NCBI GenBank assembly: GCA_025965895.1
Contig: JAOPWC010000036.1
Location: 1-42,468, forward strand
DNA from: Mycobacterium sp.
Lineage (GTDB): Bacteria > Actinomycetota > Actinomycetes > Mycobacteriales > Mycobacteriaceae
DNA: 42,468 bases
Direction: 5' to 3'
The translations under genes were made by a program, and so were the position numbers. Under the pieces are notes generated by a model that was not told where the DNA came from, searched no databases, and saw only the letters and a list, made by a program, of their open reading frames with translations. Positions 27,889 through 36,339 of the stretch are shown one piece after another. Positions within the stretch are counted from its first letter, which is position 1, and the number at the start of each line of letters is the position of its first letter.

Positions 27889-28458
27889 CCTGCCAGCCGG
27901 AGCGAGCTCGTGGCGTCGACATCAGAATCGGGCCGGGCCACAATCCGCCCGCCGACAGGTGGGGCGAAATCACTCGACGTTCGACCCGGCGGGGCCGTTG
28001 AGTTCACGGCGAGTCGAACACTTAACAGGCCGGGCTACGGTGTCTAACCTCGCTCTGGTGAACGCGCTGTGCACTGAACCGCGCTGTCAACTGCGGTGTC
28101 CACCGAACAAGGAGCGTTGATGGTCCGCACACCGCGCGACATCCAGGTGGGCGCCCAGGATGTGCATCGTCGGGTCCAACACAGGGGCTGGGACATAGAG
28201 TCCCGCCGCCTGACGGACCCGACGAAGGATCCGTTTAACGGGGGAACGCGAGAGCAGTTCAAGCTGATCGTCGGCGAGCACTGCCGAATAGAGTCCCAGA
28301 GACGACCGGCAGTGCGGCTCCCTACTCGACAGCCTGGCCCGGCTTCAGCCCGGCCGGCCGCATCGACCCCCGGTGCGCGGAGACGGTGAAGTCGCGCGGA
28401 TGCGCCGTGACCTGCTCGCGGCCGCCGCCGCATTCACCATCGACCGTCGAAGGAAGAC
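27889..28458. other. 570-base gene-free leader region before the monooxygenase gene
   Basis: No recognisable protein is encoded on either strand; short open frames around 28087-28389 have no coding character. It contains an inverted repeat GTTCGAC...GTCGAAC (about 27978-28018). The final part (28330-28456) is strongly GC-rich and ends with a good ribosome site. A structured 5' leader is possible, but no known riboswitch was recognised. Confidence 0.35.
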
Positions 28459-29775
28459 ATGACCAACAAGATTCACCTGCTCGGTTTCGTTCAGCACGGC
28501 GTGATGAACCACGCCTCGACCATGTGGGCGCACCCGCGCGACAAGGTCGGCTACCACTGGTCGCGCCCAGAGTACTGGCGCGATCTGGGCCGCATCATGG
28601 AGCGCGGGCTATTCGACGCCATGTTCATCGCCGATGAGCTGGCGCCATACACCACGTACAAAGGCAACTCGGACCCGGTCGTGAAGTACGCCGGCCAGTG
28701 TCCGGTGCACGAGCCCGCCACGCTGGTGCCAATCGTCGGGGCGTTCACCAAGCACCTCGGCATCGGGATCACACTCTCGACATCCTTTGTGCCGCCGTAC
28801 ATGATGGCGCGCCACCTGTCGTCGCTGGACCACCTCACCAACGGCCGTGTCGGCTGGAACATCGTCACCTCATACTCCAAAAGCGAGTTCCAGGCGATGG
28901 GCAGGGAGAACCTCACCCCGCGTGACAAGCGCTACGAGGTGGTCGAGGAGTACATGCAGCTGTGCTATCAGCTGTGGGATTCCTGGGACGACGACGCGAT
29001 CGTCTACGACCGCGAGAACGGCATCTTCGCCGATCCGTCGAAGGTGCGCGAAATCGACTTCCAGGGCCAATTCTTCCAGTCCAAGAGCCGTCATTTCGTG
29101 GCGCCCTCACCGCAGAAGCGGCCAGTGCTGTGGCAGGCCGGTTCGTCGGATCAGGGCCGCCAGTTCGCCTCCCAGCACGCTGAGTCCGTGTTCGGCATCT
29201 TCCCAACGCCGAAGAGCATGCGGGCATACGCCGAAGACATCCGCACCCGTGCCGACAATCACGGTCGTGACCCGGAATCGGTGAAGCTGATCTACGGCCT
29301 GCAGACGATCATCGACAGGGACAAGTCCCGAGCGAGCGACAAATATGCCGAGTTCGTGGAAAAGGTTCAGATCGAAAGTGCGCTGGGAATCCTCTCCGGT
29401 CACACCGGTTTCGACTTTTCCACCCTGGATCTCGACGACAACGTCGTGGACGCCGACGTGCAGGGCATCCGCGGTCTGTTCGACGCGATCCTGGAAGCCA
29501 AGGATGGCGCACCGGTGACGGTGCGTGAGGCCGCGCAGATCTACGGCGTGTCGATGGGCGCGCCGGTTGCCGTCGGCACCCCGTCCGACGTGGCTGACCA
29601 GATGGAGCAGTACATCGACGAAGGCGGCTGCAACGGCTTCATGCTGCTGGCCACCGATACGCCGGGCTGCTTCAACGACGTGACCGAGCTGCTGGTGCCC
29701 GAGCTCCAGCGCCGCGGCCGGTACCGCACCCGATACCCCGGAACCACATTGCGCGAGAGCCTGCAGGAGTACTGA
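28459..29775 (+). CDS. LLM-class FMN-dependent monooxygenase (NtaA/SnaA/DszA/DmoA-like)
   Basis: A 438-residue TIM-barrel flavin monooxygenase. The start TNKIHLLGFVQHGVMNHASTMW and the stretch LDHLTNGRVGWNIVTSYSKSEFQAMG match the NtaA/SnaA/DszA group, which uses FMNH2 supplied by a separate reductase to oxidise organosulfur compounds or chelators such as dimethyl sulfide and nitrilotriacetate. PVLWQAGSSDQGRQFASQHAESVFGIFPT also fits the group. Length is as expected. AAGGAAGAC precedes the ATG. No flavin reductase gene is next to it, and the substrate cannot be read. Confidence 0.88.
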   Translation: MTNKIHLLGFVQHGVMNHASTMWAHPRDKVGYHWSRPEYWRDLGRIMERGLFDAMFIADELAPYTTYKGNSDPVVKYAGQCPVHEPATLVPIVGAFTKHLGIGITLSTSFVPPYMMARHLSSLDHLTNGRVGWNIVTSYSKSEFQAMGRENLTPRDKRYEVVEEYMQLCYQLWDSWDDDAIVYDRENGIFADPSKVREIDFQGQFFQSKSRHFVAPSPQKRPVLWQAGSSDQGRQFASQHAESVFGIFPTPKSMRAYAEDIRTRADNHGRDPESVKLIYGLQTIIDRDKSRASDKYAEFVEKVQIESALGILSGHTGFDFSTLDLDDNVVDADVQGIRGLFDAILEAKDGAPVTVREAAQIYGVSMGAPVAVGTPSDVADQMEQYIDEGGCNGFMLLATDTPGCFNDVTELLVPELQRRGRYRTRYPGTTLRESLQEY

Positions 29776-29845
29776 CCTACCCGCCGCGGCAGCGGAGACC
29801 GAGGACCTCGACGGCAATGGTGGGAGTTCTCCGGTGGCCTGGCTC

Positions 29846-29873
29846 GATTGTCAATTAAGGATTGTCAATTAAG
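29846..29873. repeat. 14-bp tandem duplication
   Basis: GATTGTCAATTAAG is present twice in direct succession (29846-29859 and 29860-29873) in the short space between the monooxygenase gene and the SDR pseudogene. The unit is AT-rich compared with its surroundings. Confidence 0.9.
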
Positions 29874-29976
29874 GCGGTCGCTCGGGTGCTGGGATATCGA
29901 AGAACACCGTGAAGGCGGCGTTGGCGCCGGATAAAGCGCCGAAGTACCAACCGCTGGCTCGGGGGTCGATCGTCGA

Positions 29977-30700
29977 TCAGCTCCAGCCACGGATCCGTGA
30001 GCCCCCTGCAGGCAGGCCGAATCGTCGAGCCATTTTGCGTTCGATGAGGGCGTCGGACAGGAAGCGTTCAGCGAACATAAGAGCGGCGGCCTGGGTGCTG
30101 ACGGCGCTGCGCGCGGTAGCGGACCGGTGTGTTCGCTCAGCCGCACCGGGCGGCACGCCACGATGGCCGGCTCGGCGGCGTGGCCGTGTTCGGCGTCGAC
30201 TTTTGCTCGCACCGTAAATGTTTCGGTGAAGTAGGACGAATCGGGTGTCGCGACCAAAGGCCGCTTGTCGGCGATGCCGGTGCGGATGTATCCGGGTTGG
30301 ATAAGAGTGGTCCGGATGCCGTACCGGCGTAGTTGACGCAAAGATTGCGCGTAACCGCAGAGGGCCGGTTTTGAGGCGGCATAGCTGGTTTGGAACGGGA
30401 CGGACAACTCGGCCATGAGCGATCCGACGAAGATGACAGTGCCGCTGCCCTGCTCGCGCACTGCAGGCAGGTAGGAGCGGGTCAGCCGAACACGTTGGCC
30501 TGGAACAGGTCCCAGGCGGCGTCAGAGTTCGGTCTTCCAGTGCGCCGCCGTGTCCGACGCCGGCGTTGTTGATCGGCACGTCGATACGGGCCACGGCTTT
30601 GGCGACCGCGTGGACGCTGTCCGGCTGTGGTGATCGAGGGCCAGATAGGTGACGCCGTCGATGCGGTTGGTAGCGGGGGCCGATGAGGCGCACGGGCGTC
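29977..30700 (-). pseudogene. Ruined short-chain dehydrogenase
   Basis: An SDR can be followed on the minus strand in pieces that change frame: AVARIDVPINNAGVGHGGALEDRTL (near 30600-30535, NAG motif), then AWDLFQANVFG (about 30525-30482), then REQGSGTVIFVGSLMAELSVPFQTSYAASKPALCGYAQSLR (30460 down), carrying the catalytic S and the Y-x3-K, then, after another shift, ALMFAERFLSDALIERKMARRFGLP near 30090-29990. The N-terminal Rossmann TGxxxGIG part is lost, the gene being cut off next to the alpha/beta hydrolase 3' end. At least three frameshifts make this non-functional. Confidence 0.72.
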
Positions 30701-30732
30701 GTCGATGAGGTGTCGACACCGGTGCCTGGCGC

Positions 30733-31545
30733 TCACTGTGCGGTATCCGCCACTCGGCCAGCGGCCAAGAAGGGCGCCGCGATCGCTAAGAACCCTTCGG
30801 GGTCGGAGGCGAATGGCACGTGGCCGGTGGGCAGGACCTCGAGCCGCGATCCCGGGATCGCATCCCGGGTGGCCCGCCCAAACCTCATTGGAATGGCGGT
30901 GTCGAGAGATCCCCAGACGATCAGTGTCGGTGCGGTGATGCTGCCCGCCGCGGACCGTAAGTCGAACTCGGGTGTGGCGAAACTGCGCCACAGCGCGGCT
31001 TCCAAGTCGGCGCCGTCGCGGGTGCGGGCGCGCGCGACCGCGCGATCCTCGACGGCGTGGTCGGTGTCGCCGGTCGCCTTCATGTAGCTGCGGATGAACC
31101 GCGGCAGGATCCGCCGCATCACCGCAGGGGTGCCCATTGCCCGGCAGTAGAGGTTGGTCAACGGGCTGGACAGGAAGCCGCCGGTGTTGACCAGCACGAG
31201 CCGTGACACCAGTTCCGGGTGAGTGATCGCCAGCCGCGCGGCGGCGAAGCCACCGACGGAGTTCCCGACAATGGCGGCGGCCGGCAGGTTAAGGGCAGTG
31301 ACGACGTCGGCGAGGACCTCGGCGAACGACGCGGCCGTCGGGCGGTGTCCCGCCGCAGGTGCGGGCGAGTCACCGTGGCCTGGCCAGTCCAGCGCGATGA
31401 CTCGGTAGTCACGGTGCAGCGCAGGCGCGATGGCGTCGAAGTCGTGGTGATCGTGCAGCGTCGCATGCAGCAGCACCACCACCGACCCGTCCCCGGTGTC
31501 GCTGAAGGCCACAGGGCCGACCCGGGTCTCGACTGTCTTACCCAT
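30733..31545 (-). CDS. Alpha/beta-fold hydrolase
   Basis: A 270-residue alpha/beta hydrolase. The nucleophile elbow is GNSVGG with S96, the acid is D215 in WGSLDTAIP, and the base is H242 in TGHVPFASDP, a complete triad. The oxyanion region HATLHDHHDF follows beta-3. The substrate is unknown; the family includes esterases and C-C bond hydrolases. GAAGGGAAAACGCGG precedes the ATG. It is divergent from a TetR gene, with a perfect palindrome between them just above its start, so repression by that regulator is likely. Confidence 0.88.
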   Translation of the reverse strand: MGKTVETRVGPVAFSDTGDGSVVVLLHATLHDHHDFDAIAPALHRDYRVIALDWPGHGDSPAPAAGHRPTAASFAEVLADVVTALNLPAAAIVGNSVGGFAAARLAITHPELVSRLVLVNTGGFLSSPLTNLYCRAMGTPAVMRRILPRFIRSYMKATGDTDHAVEDRAVARARTRDGADLEAALWRSFATPEFDLRSAAGSITAPTLIVWGSLDTAIPMRFGRATRDAIPGSRLEVLPTGHVPFASDPEGFLAIAAPFLAAGRVADTAQ

Positions 31546-31558
31546 CCGCGTTTTCCCT

Positions 31559-31584
31559 TCGTTGACCGACTGGTCGGTCAACGA
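31559..31584. promoter_or_regulatory. Perfect 26-bp palindrome, TetR operator candidate
   Basis: The arms TCGTTGACCGAC and GTCGGTCAACGA flank a central TG. The core GACCGAC/GTCGGTC is the common TetR-type operator pattern. It lies 14-39 bases above the hydrolase start and about 70 bases above the TetR start, in their shared upstream region. Confidence 0.75.
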
Positions 31585-31638
31585 TAGCATGGTGGCATCG
31601 TCGATCTCAAGGAGTGACGCGGCCGACGCAAAGCCGCA

Positions 31639-31644
31639 TAGAGT
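31639..31644 (+). promoter_or_regulatory. Candidate -10 box for leaderless TetR mRNA
   Basis: TAGAGT ends six bases before the ATG at 31651, and no ribosome site is present, which suggests the mRNA starts at or next to the ATG. Confidence 0.35.
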
Positions 31645-31650
31645 GCCCGC

Positions 31651-32223
31651 ATGATCCCGGCACCGCCCCCCGACGCCGCGGTGGGACGCAAAGCGTCGAT
31701 GGCCAGAACCCGGCAAGCGTTGATCGACGCCGGGCTGCGGCTGGCCGAACGCACCGGACTGTCCGGGTTGAGTGTCAACCTGGTGGTCCAGGACGCCGGC
31801 GTGGCCAAGGGAACCTTCTTCCACCACTTCGGCGACCGCGCCTCCTACCTGCTGGCACTGCACCGTGAATTCCACGAACGCCTCGCCGTGGCCATTAACA
31901 CCGCCATCGACGGACTACCGCCTGGTCGGCAGCGTCTGATCGCCGGCGCCAACGCCTACCTCGACGGCTGCCTGCGCGACCGCGGGGTGCGCGCCTTGCT
32001 GTTGGAGGCGCGCGCCGAACCCTCCGTCACCGGCGAGATCAGCCGCCGCAACGCCGCCAACGCCGAATTGTGCTGTGCCGACTTCGCCGCGATCGGGCGC
32101 CAGCACCCTTACCAGAACGCCCAGCTGTGGGTTGGTGCCACCGCCGAGGCCGCCCTCATCGAACACCAGGCCGCGACGGCGCTGCCCGGGATTCGTTCGG
32201 CCCTGGAACAATTCGTCGACTAG
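31651..32223 (+). CDS. TetR-family transcriptional regulator
   Basis: A 190-residue regulator. The DNA-binding domain runs RQALIDAGLRLAERTGLSGLSVNLVVQDAGVAKGTFFHHFGDRASYL (about 21-67), with VAKGTFFHHFGDR as the recognition helix. The C-terminal ligand domain contains NAELCCADFAAIG. It is divergent from the alpha/beta hydrolase gene and the palindrome between them is its probable operator, so it most likely represses the hydrolase and possibly itself. Confidence 0.87.
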   Translation: MIPAPPPDAAVGRKASMARTRQALIDAGLRLAERTGLSGLSVNLVVQDAGVAKGTFFHHFGDRASYLLALHREFHERLAVAINTAIDGLPPGRQRLIAGANAYLDGCLRDRGVRALLLEARAEPSVTGEISRRNAANAELCCADFAAIGRQHPYQNAQLWVGATAEAALIEHQAATALPGIRSALEQFVD

Positions 32224-32264
32224 GTCTCACCATCAGGGTGCTCTCGGGCACATCGACGCCGTTG

Positions 32265-32378
32265 GTGACGCGCACGTCGGTGTTGTGCGGGCCCCTGATG
32301 GCCGTGATCTGTGCCGCCGGTCTCGTCAGCGGGTGCACACGACTGCCGGCACAGGACCGCACCCAGCGCCGAACGTAA
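32265..32378 (+). CDS. Possible 37-residue lipoprotein remnant
   Basis: A GTG-started frame reads VTRTSVLCGPLMAVICAAGLVSGC and then only 13 hydrophilic residues. The basic start, hydrophobic run and LVSGC lipobox form a good lipoprotein signal peptide, yet almost no mature protein follows. Either a tiny lipopeptide or the decayed 5' end of a longer lipoprotein gene. No clear ribosome-binding site. Could be chance. Confidence 0.3.
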   Translation: MTRTSVLCGPLMAVICAAGLVSGCTRLPAQDRTQRRT

Positions 32379-32534
32379 CCCGCTTACGTAACTACACGCG
32401 GATGTGACCGTGCGCAGCTGCACCCACCGCTTCGTCGAGGTTGTGCATCCTGCAGCCTTCGGAACACGTTGGCGTGTAGAGAGTTTCGCTCGTTTGCTGG
32501 CGCGTTCCGAGCGTTCTCTGCTGTTGCGCCGCGT

Positions 32535-32558
32535 TTCGTTCACAAATTCGTTCACAAC
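32535..32558. repeat. 12-bp direct repeat upstream of the DsbA gene
   Basis: TTCGTTCACAA occurs at 32535-32545 and 32547-32557, one base apart (a 12-base period, just over one helical turn). It lies about 66-89 bases above the presumed transcription start of the downstream gene and could be an activator site. Confidence 0.55.
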
Positions 32559-32610
32559 ATGCGTGGCCGACGTCGGTCTGCGTCATGGCTCCCGGTTCCG
32601 ACCGGGGCGA

Positions 32611-32616
32611 TAGGCT
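32611..32616 (+). promoter_or_regulatory. Candidate -10 box for leaderless dsbA-like mRNA
   Basis: TAGGCT is followed by seven bases and the GTG at 32624, with no ribosome site, the usual geometry of a leaderless mycobacterial mRNA. No good -35 box is seen. Confidence 0.45.
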
Positions 32617-32623
32617 ACGTTGC

Positions 32624-33337
32624 GTGGCTGACACCAAACGCGTGCGTCGGCTGACCCTGGCCGCCTTGACCGCGGTGGTGTTGATGATGGCCGTGGCGGC
32701 TGATCTGGTGCTGTCCCCCGATCCGACGGCGAGGGCCGTTGACGCCAAGGCAATCCGGGTGACATCGAGCAATCTGATCACCAACCCCGGTACCGGTCAG
32801 CCCACGGTGGTGTTGTCGCTGTACGAGGACTCTTTGTGCCCGTACTGCCGCAGATTCGAGCAGACCTTCGGCGCGACCGTCGACAAACTCATCGACATCG
32901 GCGCCGTCGCAGCCGACTACTACATGGTCGCCATCCTGGACAGGCCGGGCCGGGACTACTCGTCGCGCGCCGGCGCCGCCGCCTACTGTGTGGCCGACCA
33001 GTCCATCGACGCGTTCCGGCGCTTCCATGCCGCGCTGTACACCCACCAGCCCGCCGAGACCGCAGCCAGCTTCCCCGACAACGCCACGCTGATCGACACC
33101 GCACGCCAGGCCGGCGCCGATGACGCCGCCGCCGATTGCATCAACAACGACACCTATACCGCAATGGTGGCAGGCATGGCCGAAGCGACGAACGTGACGC
33201 ACACCCCGACGGTGCGCATCAACGGCCAGGACTACGAGCTGTCAACACCCGATCCACTGGTGGCCAGGATCAAAGAGATCGTCGGACCGGTGCCTGGCAT
33301 CGACGCGCCGGCAACAAGCTCGCCCCGACCGAGCTAA
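32624..33337 (+). CDS. Membrane-anchored DsbA-family thiol oxidoreductase
   Basis: A 237-residue exported protein. Residues 5-31 form an uncleaved signal anchor (KRVRRLTLAALTAVVLMMAVAADLVL). The active site is C72-P-Y-C75 in YEDSLCPYCRRFEQTF, the cis-proline lies in THTPTVRING, and two further cysteines (AAYCVADQ, AADCINND) probably form a structural disulfide, as in mycobacterial DsbA (Rv2969c-like). It introduces disulfides into exported proteins. No VKOR gene is next to it in this window. The GTG start is set by the signal anchor and the -10 box; a longer frame from 32585 is less likely. Confidence 0.87.
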   Translation: MADTKRVRRLTLAALTAVVLMMAVAADLVLSPDPTARAVDAKAIRVTSSNLITNPGTGQPTVVLSLYEDSLCPYCRRFEQTFGATVDKLIDIGAVAADYYMVAILDRPGRDYSSRAGAAAYCVADQSIDAFRRFHAALYTHQPAETAASFPDNATLIDTARQAGADDAAADCINNDTYTAMVAGMAEATNVTHTPTVRINGQDYELSTPDPLVARIKEIVGPVPGIDAPATSSPRPS

Positions 33338-33464
33338 CTGCGGCCGGAGGGCTCGCCGGGCGCCACCGCCGCGGTAGCGGGCGCAACCTCACCCTGCGCC
33401 ACAAGACGCCCAGCACCTCGATGTTTGCAGACGGTCGGCGCCGTCGGGCCGAGCTAGAAAACCG

Positions 33465-34322
33465 TCAACGGATTACAGTCCATCCCGGGTGTTTGCGACG
33501 CATGTCGGCGGGTGCTGGTCATCTCCGTCAGTGCGTGTTGCATCTCGGCGGCCTGAACGCGTGCGGCGTAGGCGTCGGGAGCTTCACTTCGTCCGACGGC
33601 ATGGCGGCCAGAACGCGGGTATGGAGCTTAGTGGGCAGCGGCAGGTAAGGCAGGATGCCGACGGCGCCGATGCTCAATCCCCACGGCAGGGAGACCGTGA
33701 CCAGCGCCGCTTTGAGTCGCAATAACTTATCGAGACGCGCCGCGCGGGCCAACCGCTGACCACTGGAGAGGACGAACATCGAATTCGACGGCGCCCGCTG
33801 TCACGATAGGGACGATCGACACCTTGTGCTCAATGGCGAGGCGGGCGAAGCCGCTACGCCCACTGAAGACGATGCGGTTCCGGTCCTTCCACGATTTGGC
33901 AGCGTCGAGATCACCGCCGGGCAACACGAGTACGTGATCGCCGTTGTCGAAAGCCTCCTCAACGCTGCCCTGCGCGGCGGGACGCGCTCCCAGTGGTTCG
34001 ATGAAGCGGCCCACGCCCAGGGTCCAAGCGAGCTGGTGAGTGAGGATGGCCACGGGCGGTCGAGCTCGAGTTGCTCGAGGGCAGCCCCGGTCGCGAACAC
34101 GTTGAGGTCGAAGATCCCGGCAAAGCCGTGATTGGCGACGAAGAGCACCGGGCCGTCAAAGGTCGAGGACTTAGTGTCGACATCCAGGCGGCCGTATCGC
34201 CGCACGAAGTCGATTCCCGGGTGGCGAAACGCGAGGGCGGCTGTGTTGAGGACTGCCTGCATCTGGGTGTCGGGAAAGTTTGTGTCGACGTCGGCAGGTG
34301 AGGTCGGCGCCAGCCAGCGCAC
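33465..34322 (-). pseudogene. Ruined lysophospholipid acyltransferase-like gene
   Basis: Minus-strand pieces of a PlsC/DGAT-type acyltransferase: FRHPGIDFVRRYGRLDV and GPVLFVANHGFAGIFDLNVFATGAAL (NH-x4-D motif, first frame, from 34322), then LAWTLGVGRFIEPLGARPAAQ and DNGDHVLVLPGGDLDAAKSW with RNRIVFSGRSGFARLAIEH (second frame), then SLPWGLSIGAVGILPYLPLPTKLHTRVL (third frame), then EAPDAYAARVQAAEMQHAL (a fourth shift, ending near 33465). Every domain is present, so decay is recent, but three or more frameshifts abolish translation of the full protein. Confidence 0.72.
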
Positions 34323-34600
34323 CGACCAGCCGGCTGCGGCACCTGCGCCCGACTTGACCCGCCGCTGGGCAACTGAATGACACCGTCAACACGGAACCGG
34401 CGGTGACCGACGAACGGGCGGAAGTGAGTCCCAGGACCACTCCCGGCCGTTGGTCTATTGCGCGTCGGCCTCCAGACGATCGATCCGTGCAGTCGTCGGT
34501 GCGCTCGGACGTGCGGGAGCCACCCGGTACACACGGGACGTTATAGTCCGATTCATTCCAGATGCGTTGTATCGCGCCGATCGCTCCAAACATCAACTGA

Positions 34601-34628
34601 TTGACACATCACGTAACTCTATTACTGT
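34601..34628 (+). promoter_or_regulatory. SigA-type promoter of the MDR oxidoreductase, leaderless
   Basis: TTGACA (34601-34606), a 16-base spacer and TACTGT (34623-34628) form a strong housekeeping promoter. Seven bases later comes the ATG at 34636, so the mRNA probably starts on the initiation codon; no ribosome site is present. Confidence 0.6.
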
Positions 34629-34635
34629 AGCCCTC

Positions 34636-35562
34636 ATGCCCAAGGCAGTGCAGTTCGATTCGTACGGCGGCATCGACGTCCTCGAGGTGCGCGACGTGCC
34701 CCGCCCTGTTCCGGGAGCCGGTGAGGTTCTGGTCGAGGTCAGGGCAGCCGGCATCAATATCAGTGAGGCGGCGATTCGCGCGGGTGCCGTGCACGATCTG
34801 TTTCCTGCGACGTTTCCGTCCGGGCAGGGCAGCGACCTGGCAGGGGTGGTGGCCGAACTAGGTTCCGGCGTCAGCGGTTTCGCTGTGGGCGATGAGGTGA
34901 TCGGGTTCTCCATGCGCCGGTCCAGCCACGCCGAATACGTGACGGTGCCGGCAAACCAATTGACCGCCAAGCCGTCGGAGGTTTCCTGGGAGGTGGCCGG
35001 CTCGCTGTTCGTCGCGGGCGCCACCGCCTACGCCTCGGTACGGGCGGTGCGCCTCCTACCAGGGGATACGGTAGCGATCGCGGGTGCGGCCGGCGGTGTC
35101 GGTTCGATCGCGGTTCAACTCGCCCGACGCACCGGGGCCGCGATCCTCGGCATCGCCGGGCCGTCCAACGATGCCTGGCTCGCCGACCATGGCGCGGTCC
35201 CGGTCAACTACGGTGACGACCTGCCGGCCCGGCTGCGCGCCGTAGCACAGCCCGGACACATCGACGCCCTGCTGGATTTCTTCGGTGGTGGATATGTCGC
35301 CATGGCGGTCGAGGACCTCAGAGTCCCGCGCGACAGGGTCGACACCATCGCCGATTTCGATGCCGTCGAGCGGTTCGGGGTCCAGTCGGCAGGCGGTGCG
35401 GATGCCGCGACCGCAGCGGTGGTCGCCGAATTGGCCGACCTCCTCGCACGGGGTGAGCTGGAAGTGCCGATCGCAGGAGTCTTCGCCCTCGACGATGTGC
35501 GGGATGCGTACGGTGAGCTCGAAAAGCGCCACACCCGCGGCAAGTTGGTGCTGCGACCGTGA
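34636..35562 (+). CDS. Zinc-less MDR-family NADPH:quinone oxidoreductase
   Basis: A 308-residue quinone-oxidoreductase-like enzyme. PRPVPGAGEVLVEVRAAGINISEAAIRAG is the N-terminal GroES-like part, and the NADP-binding motif is AGAAGGVGSIAVQLARRTGA (near residues 150-170). The C-terminal ELEVPIAGVFALDDVRDAYGELEKRHTRGKLVLRP is the family end. No zinc ligands. It should transfer electrons from NADPH to quinones or other enones. The ruined gene at 3.4 kb belongs to the same family. The start is supported by the promoter directly ahead. Confidence 0.88.
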   Translation: MPKAVQFDSYGGIDVLEVRDVPRPVPGAGEVLVEVRAAGINISEAAIRAGAVHDLFPATFPSGQGSDLAGVVAELGSGVSGFAVGDEVIGFSMRRSSHAEYVTVPANQLTAKPSEVSWEVAGSLFVAGATAYASVRAVRLLPGDTVAIAGAAGGVGSIAVQLARRTGAAILGIAGPSNDAWLADHGAVPVNYGDDLPARLRAVAQPGHIDALLDFFGGGYVAMAVEDLRVPRDRVDTIADFDAVERFGVQSAGGADAATAAVVAELADLLARGELEVPIAGVFALDDVRDAYGELEKRHTRGKLVLRP

Positions 35563-35823
35563 GCGACGGAGCCATCGCCGGGCAGGTGCAAACCCACCCT
35601 GCTGTACGTCACGTGGGTTCGACCGACAACGGTTCCACGATCGCGTGGGCTGCGGTGATGCGCGCGGGTACCGGGAAGTTCTTATTCGCAAGCGGCCCAG
35701 CTGATCATCAGACCTATCGTCACCCGTTTACGGACCGCCACCTACTGCCGGAACCAGGGTTTGGCGATCGGGTAACGGGTTATGGGACCGGTACCAGACG
35801 TAAGTCGATGTGAGGAGAACACG

Positions 35824-36255
35824 ATGAGCGATGGCAACGACTTCAACGAGCGCAATATCGCCGAGTTCCGCGCCAACCATGGTCGCGTCAGTGGCCCGTT
35901 CGAGGGTGCGCCGATCGTCCTCCTGCACACCGTCGGTGCACGCAGCGGGAAGCCGCGGACCAACATCATGATGTACCTCGCCGACGGCGAACGGCATCTT
36001 GTGTTCGCCTCGAACGCCGGTGCCGACGATAACCCCGCCTGGTACTGGAACCTGAAGGCGAACCCCGACGCCCGCATCGAAGTCGGCGACGACATCGTCG
36101 ACGTGCATGCCACCGAGCTGCAAGGCGCCGAACGGGACGACAAGTACGCGCTGCAGGCCGAGCGGTATCCGGGATTCGCTGAGTACCAGCGCATGACGTC
36201 GCGGACCATCCCAGTTGTCGCGCTCACGCCTACCGGTGGGGCGAAGCCGCATTGA
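35824..36255 (+). CDS. Ddn-like F420-dependent nitroreductase-family protein
   Basis: A 143-residue protein of the deazaflavin-dependent nitroreductase (Ddn/Rv3547-like) family. IVLLHTVGARSGKPRTNIMMY (about 30-50), FASNAGADDNPAWYWNLKANPDARIEVGDD and ALQAERYPGFAEYQRMTSRTIPVVALTP fit the family in order. Such proteins bind F420H2 on a split beta-barrel and reduce quinones, and Ddn itself activates nitroimidazole drugs. GTGAGGAGAACACG precedes the ATG. Upstream 261 bases hold no supportable gene. Confidence 0.9.
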   Translation: MSDGNDFNERNIAEFRANHGRVSGPFEGAPIVLLHTVGARSGKPRTNIMMYLADGERHLVFASNAGADDNPAWYWNLKANPDARIEVGDDIVDVHATELQGAERDDKYALQAERYPGFAEYQRMTSRTIPVVALTPTGGAKPH

Positions 36256-36339
36256 ACACGCTCCGCTCCTGAGCACGCTCGCTACCGACGCGGCGCATCA
36301 CCGGCGCCGAGACAGAACACCTGCGGAGGACCTTCGACG

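Noticed and set aside
35559..35813. 84-residue open frame starting on a GTG that overlaps the oxidoreductase stop
   Set aside because: No recognisable family, no ribosome site, and its end covers the promoter and ribosome-binding region of the Ddn-like gene; judged non-coding.
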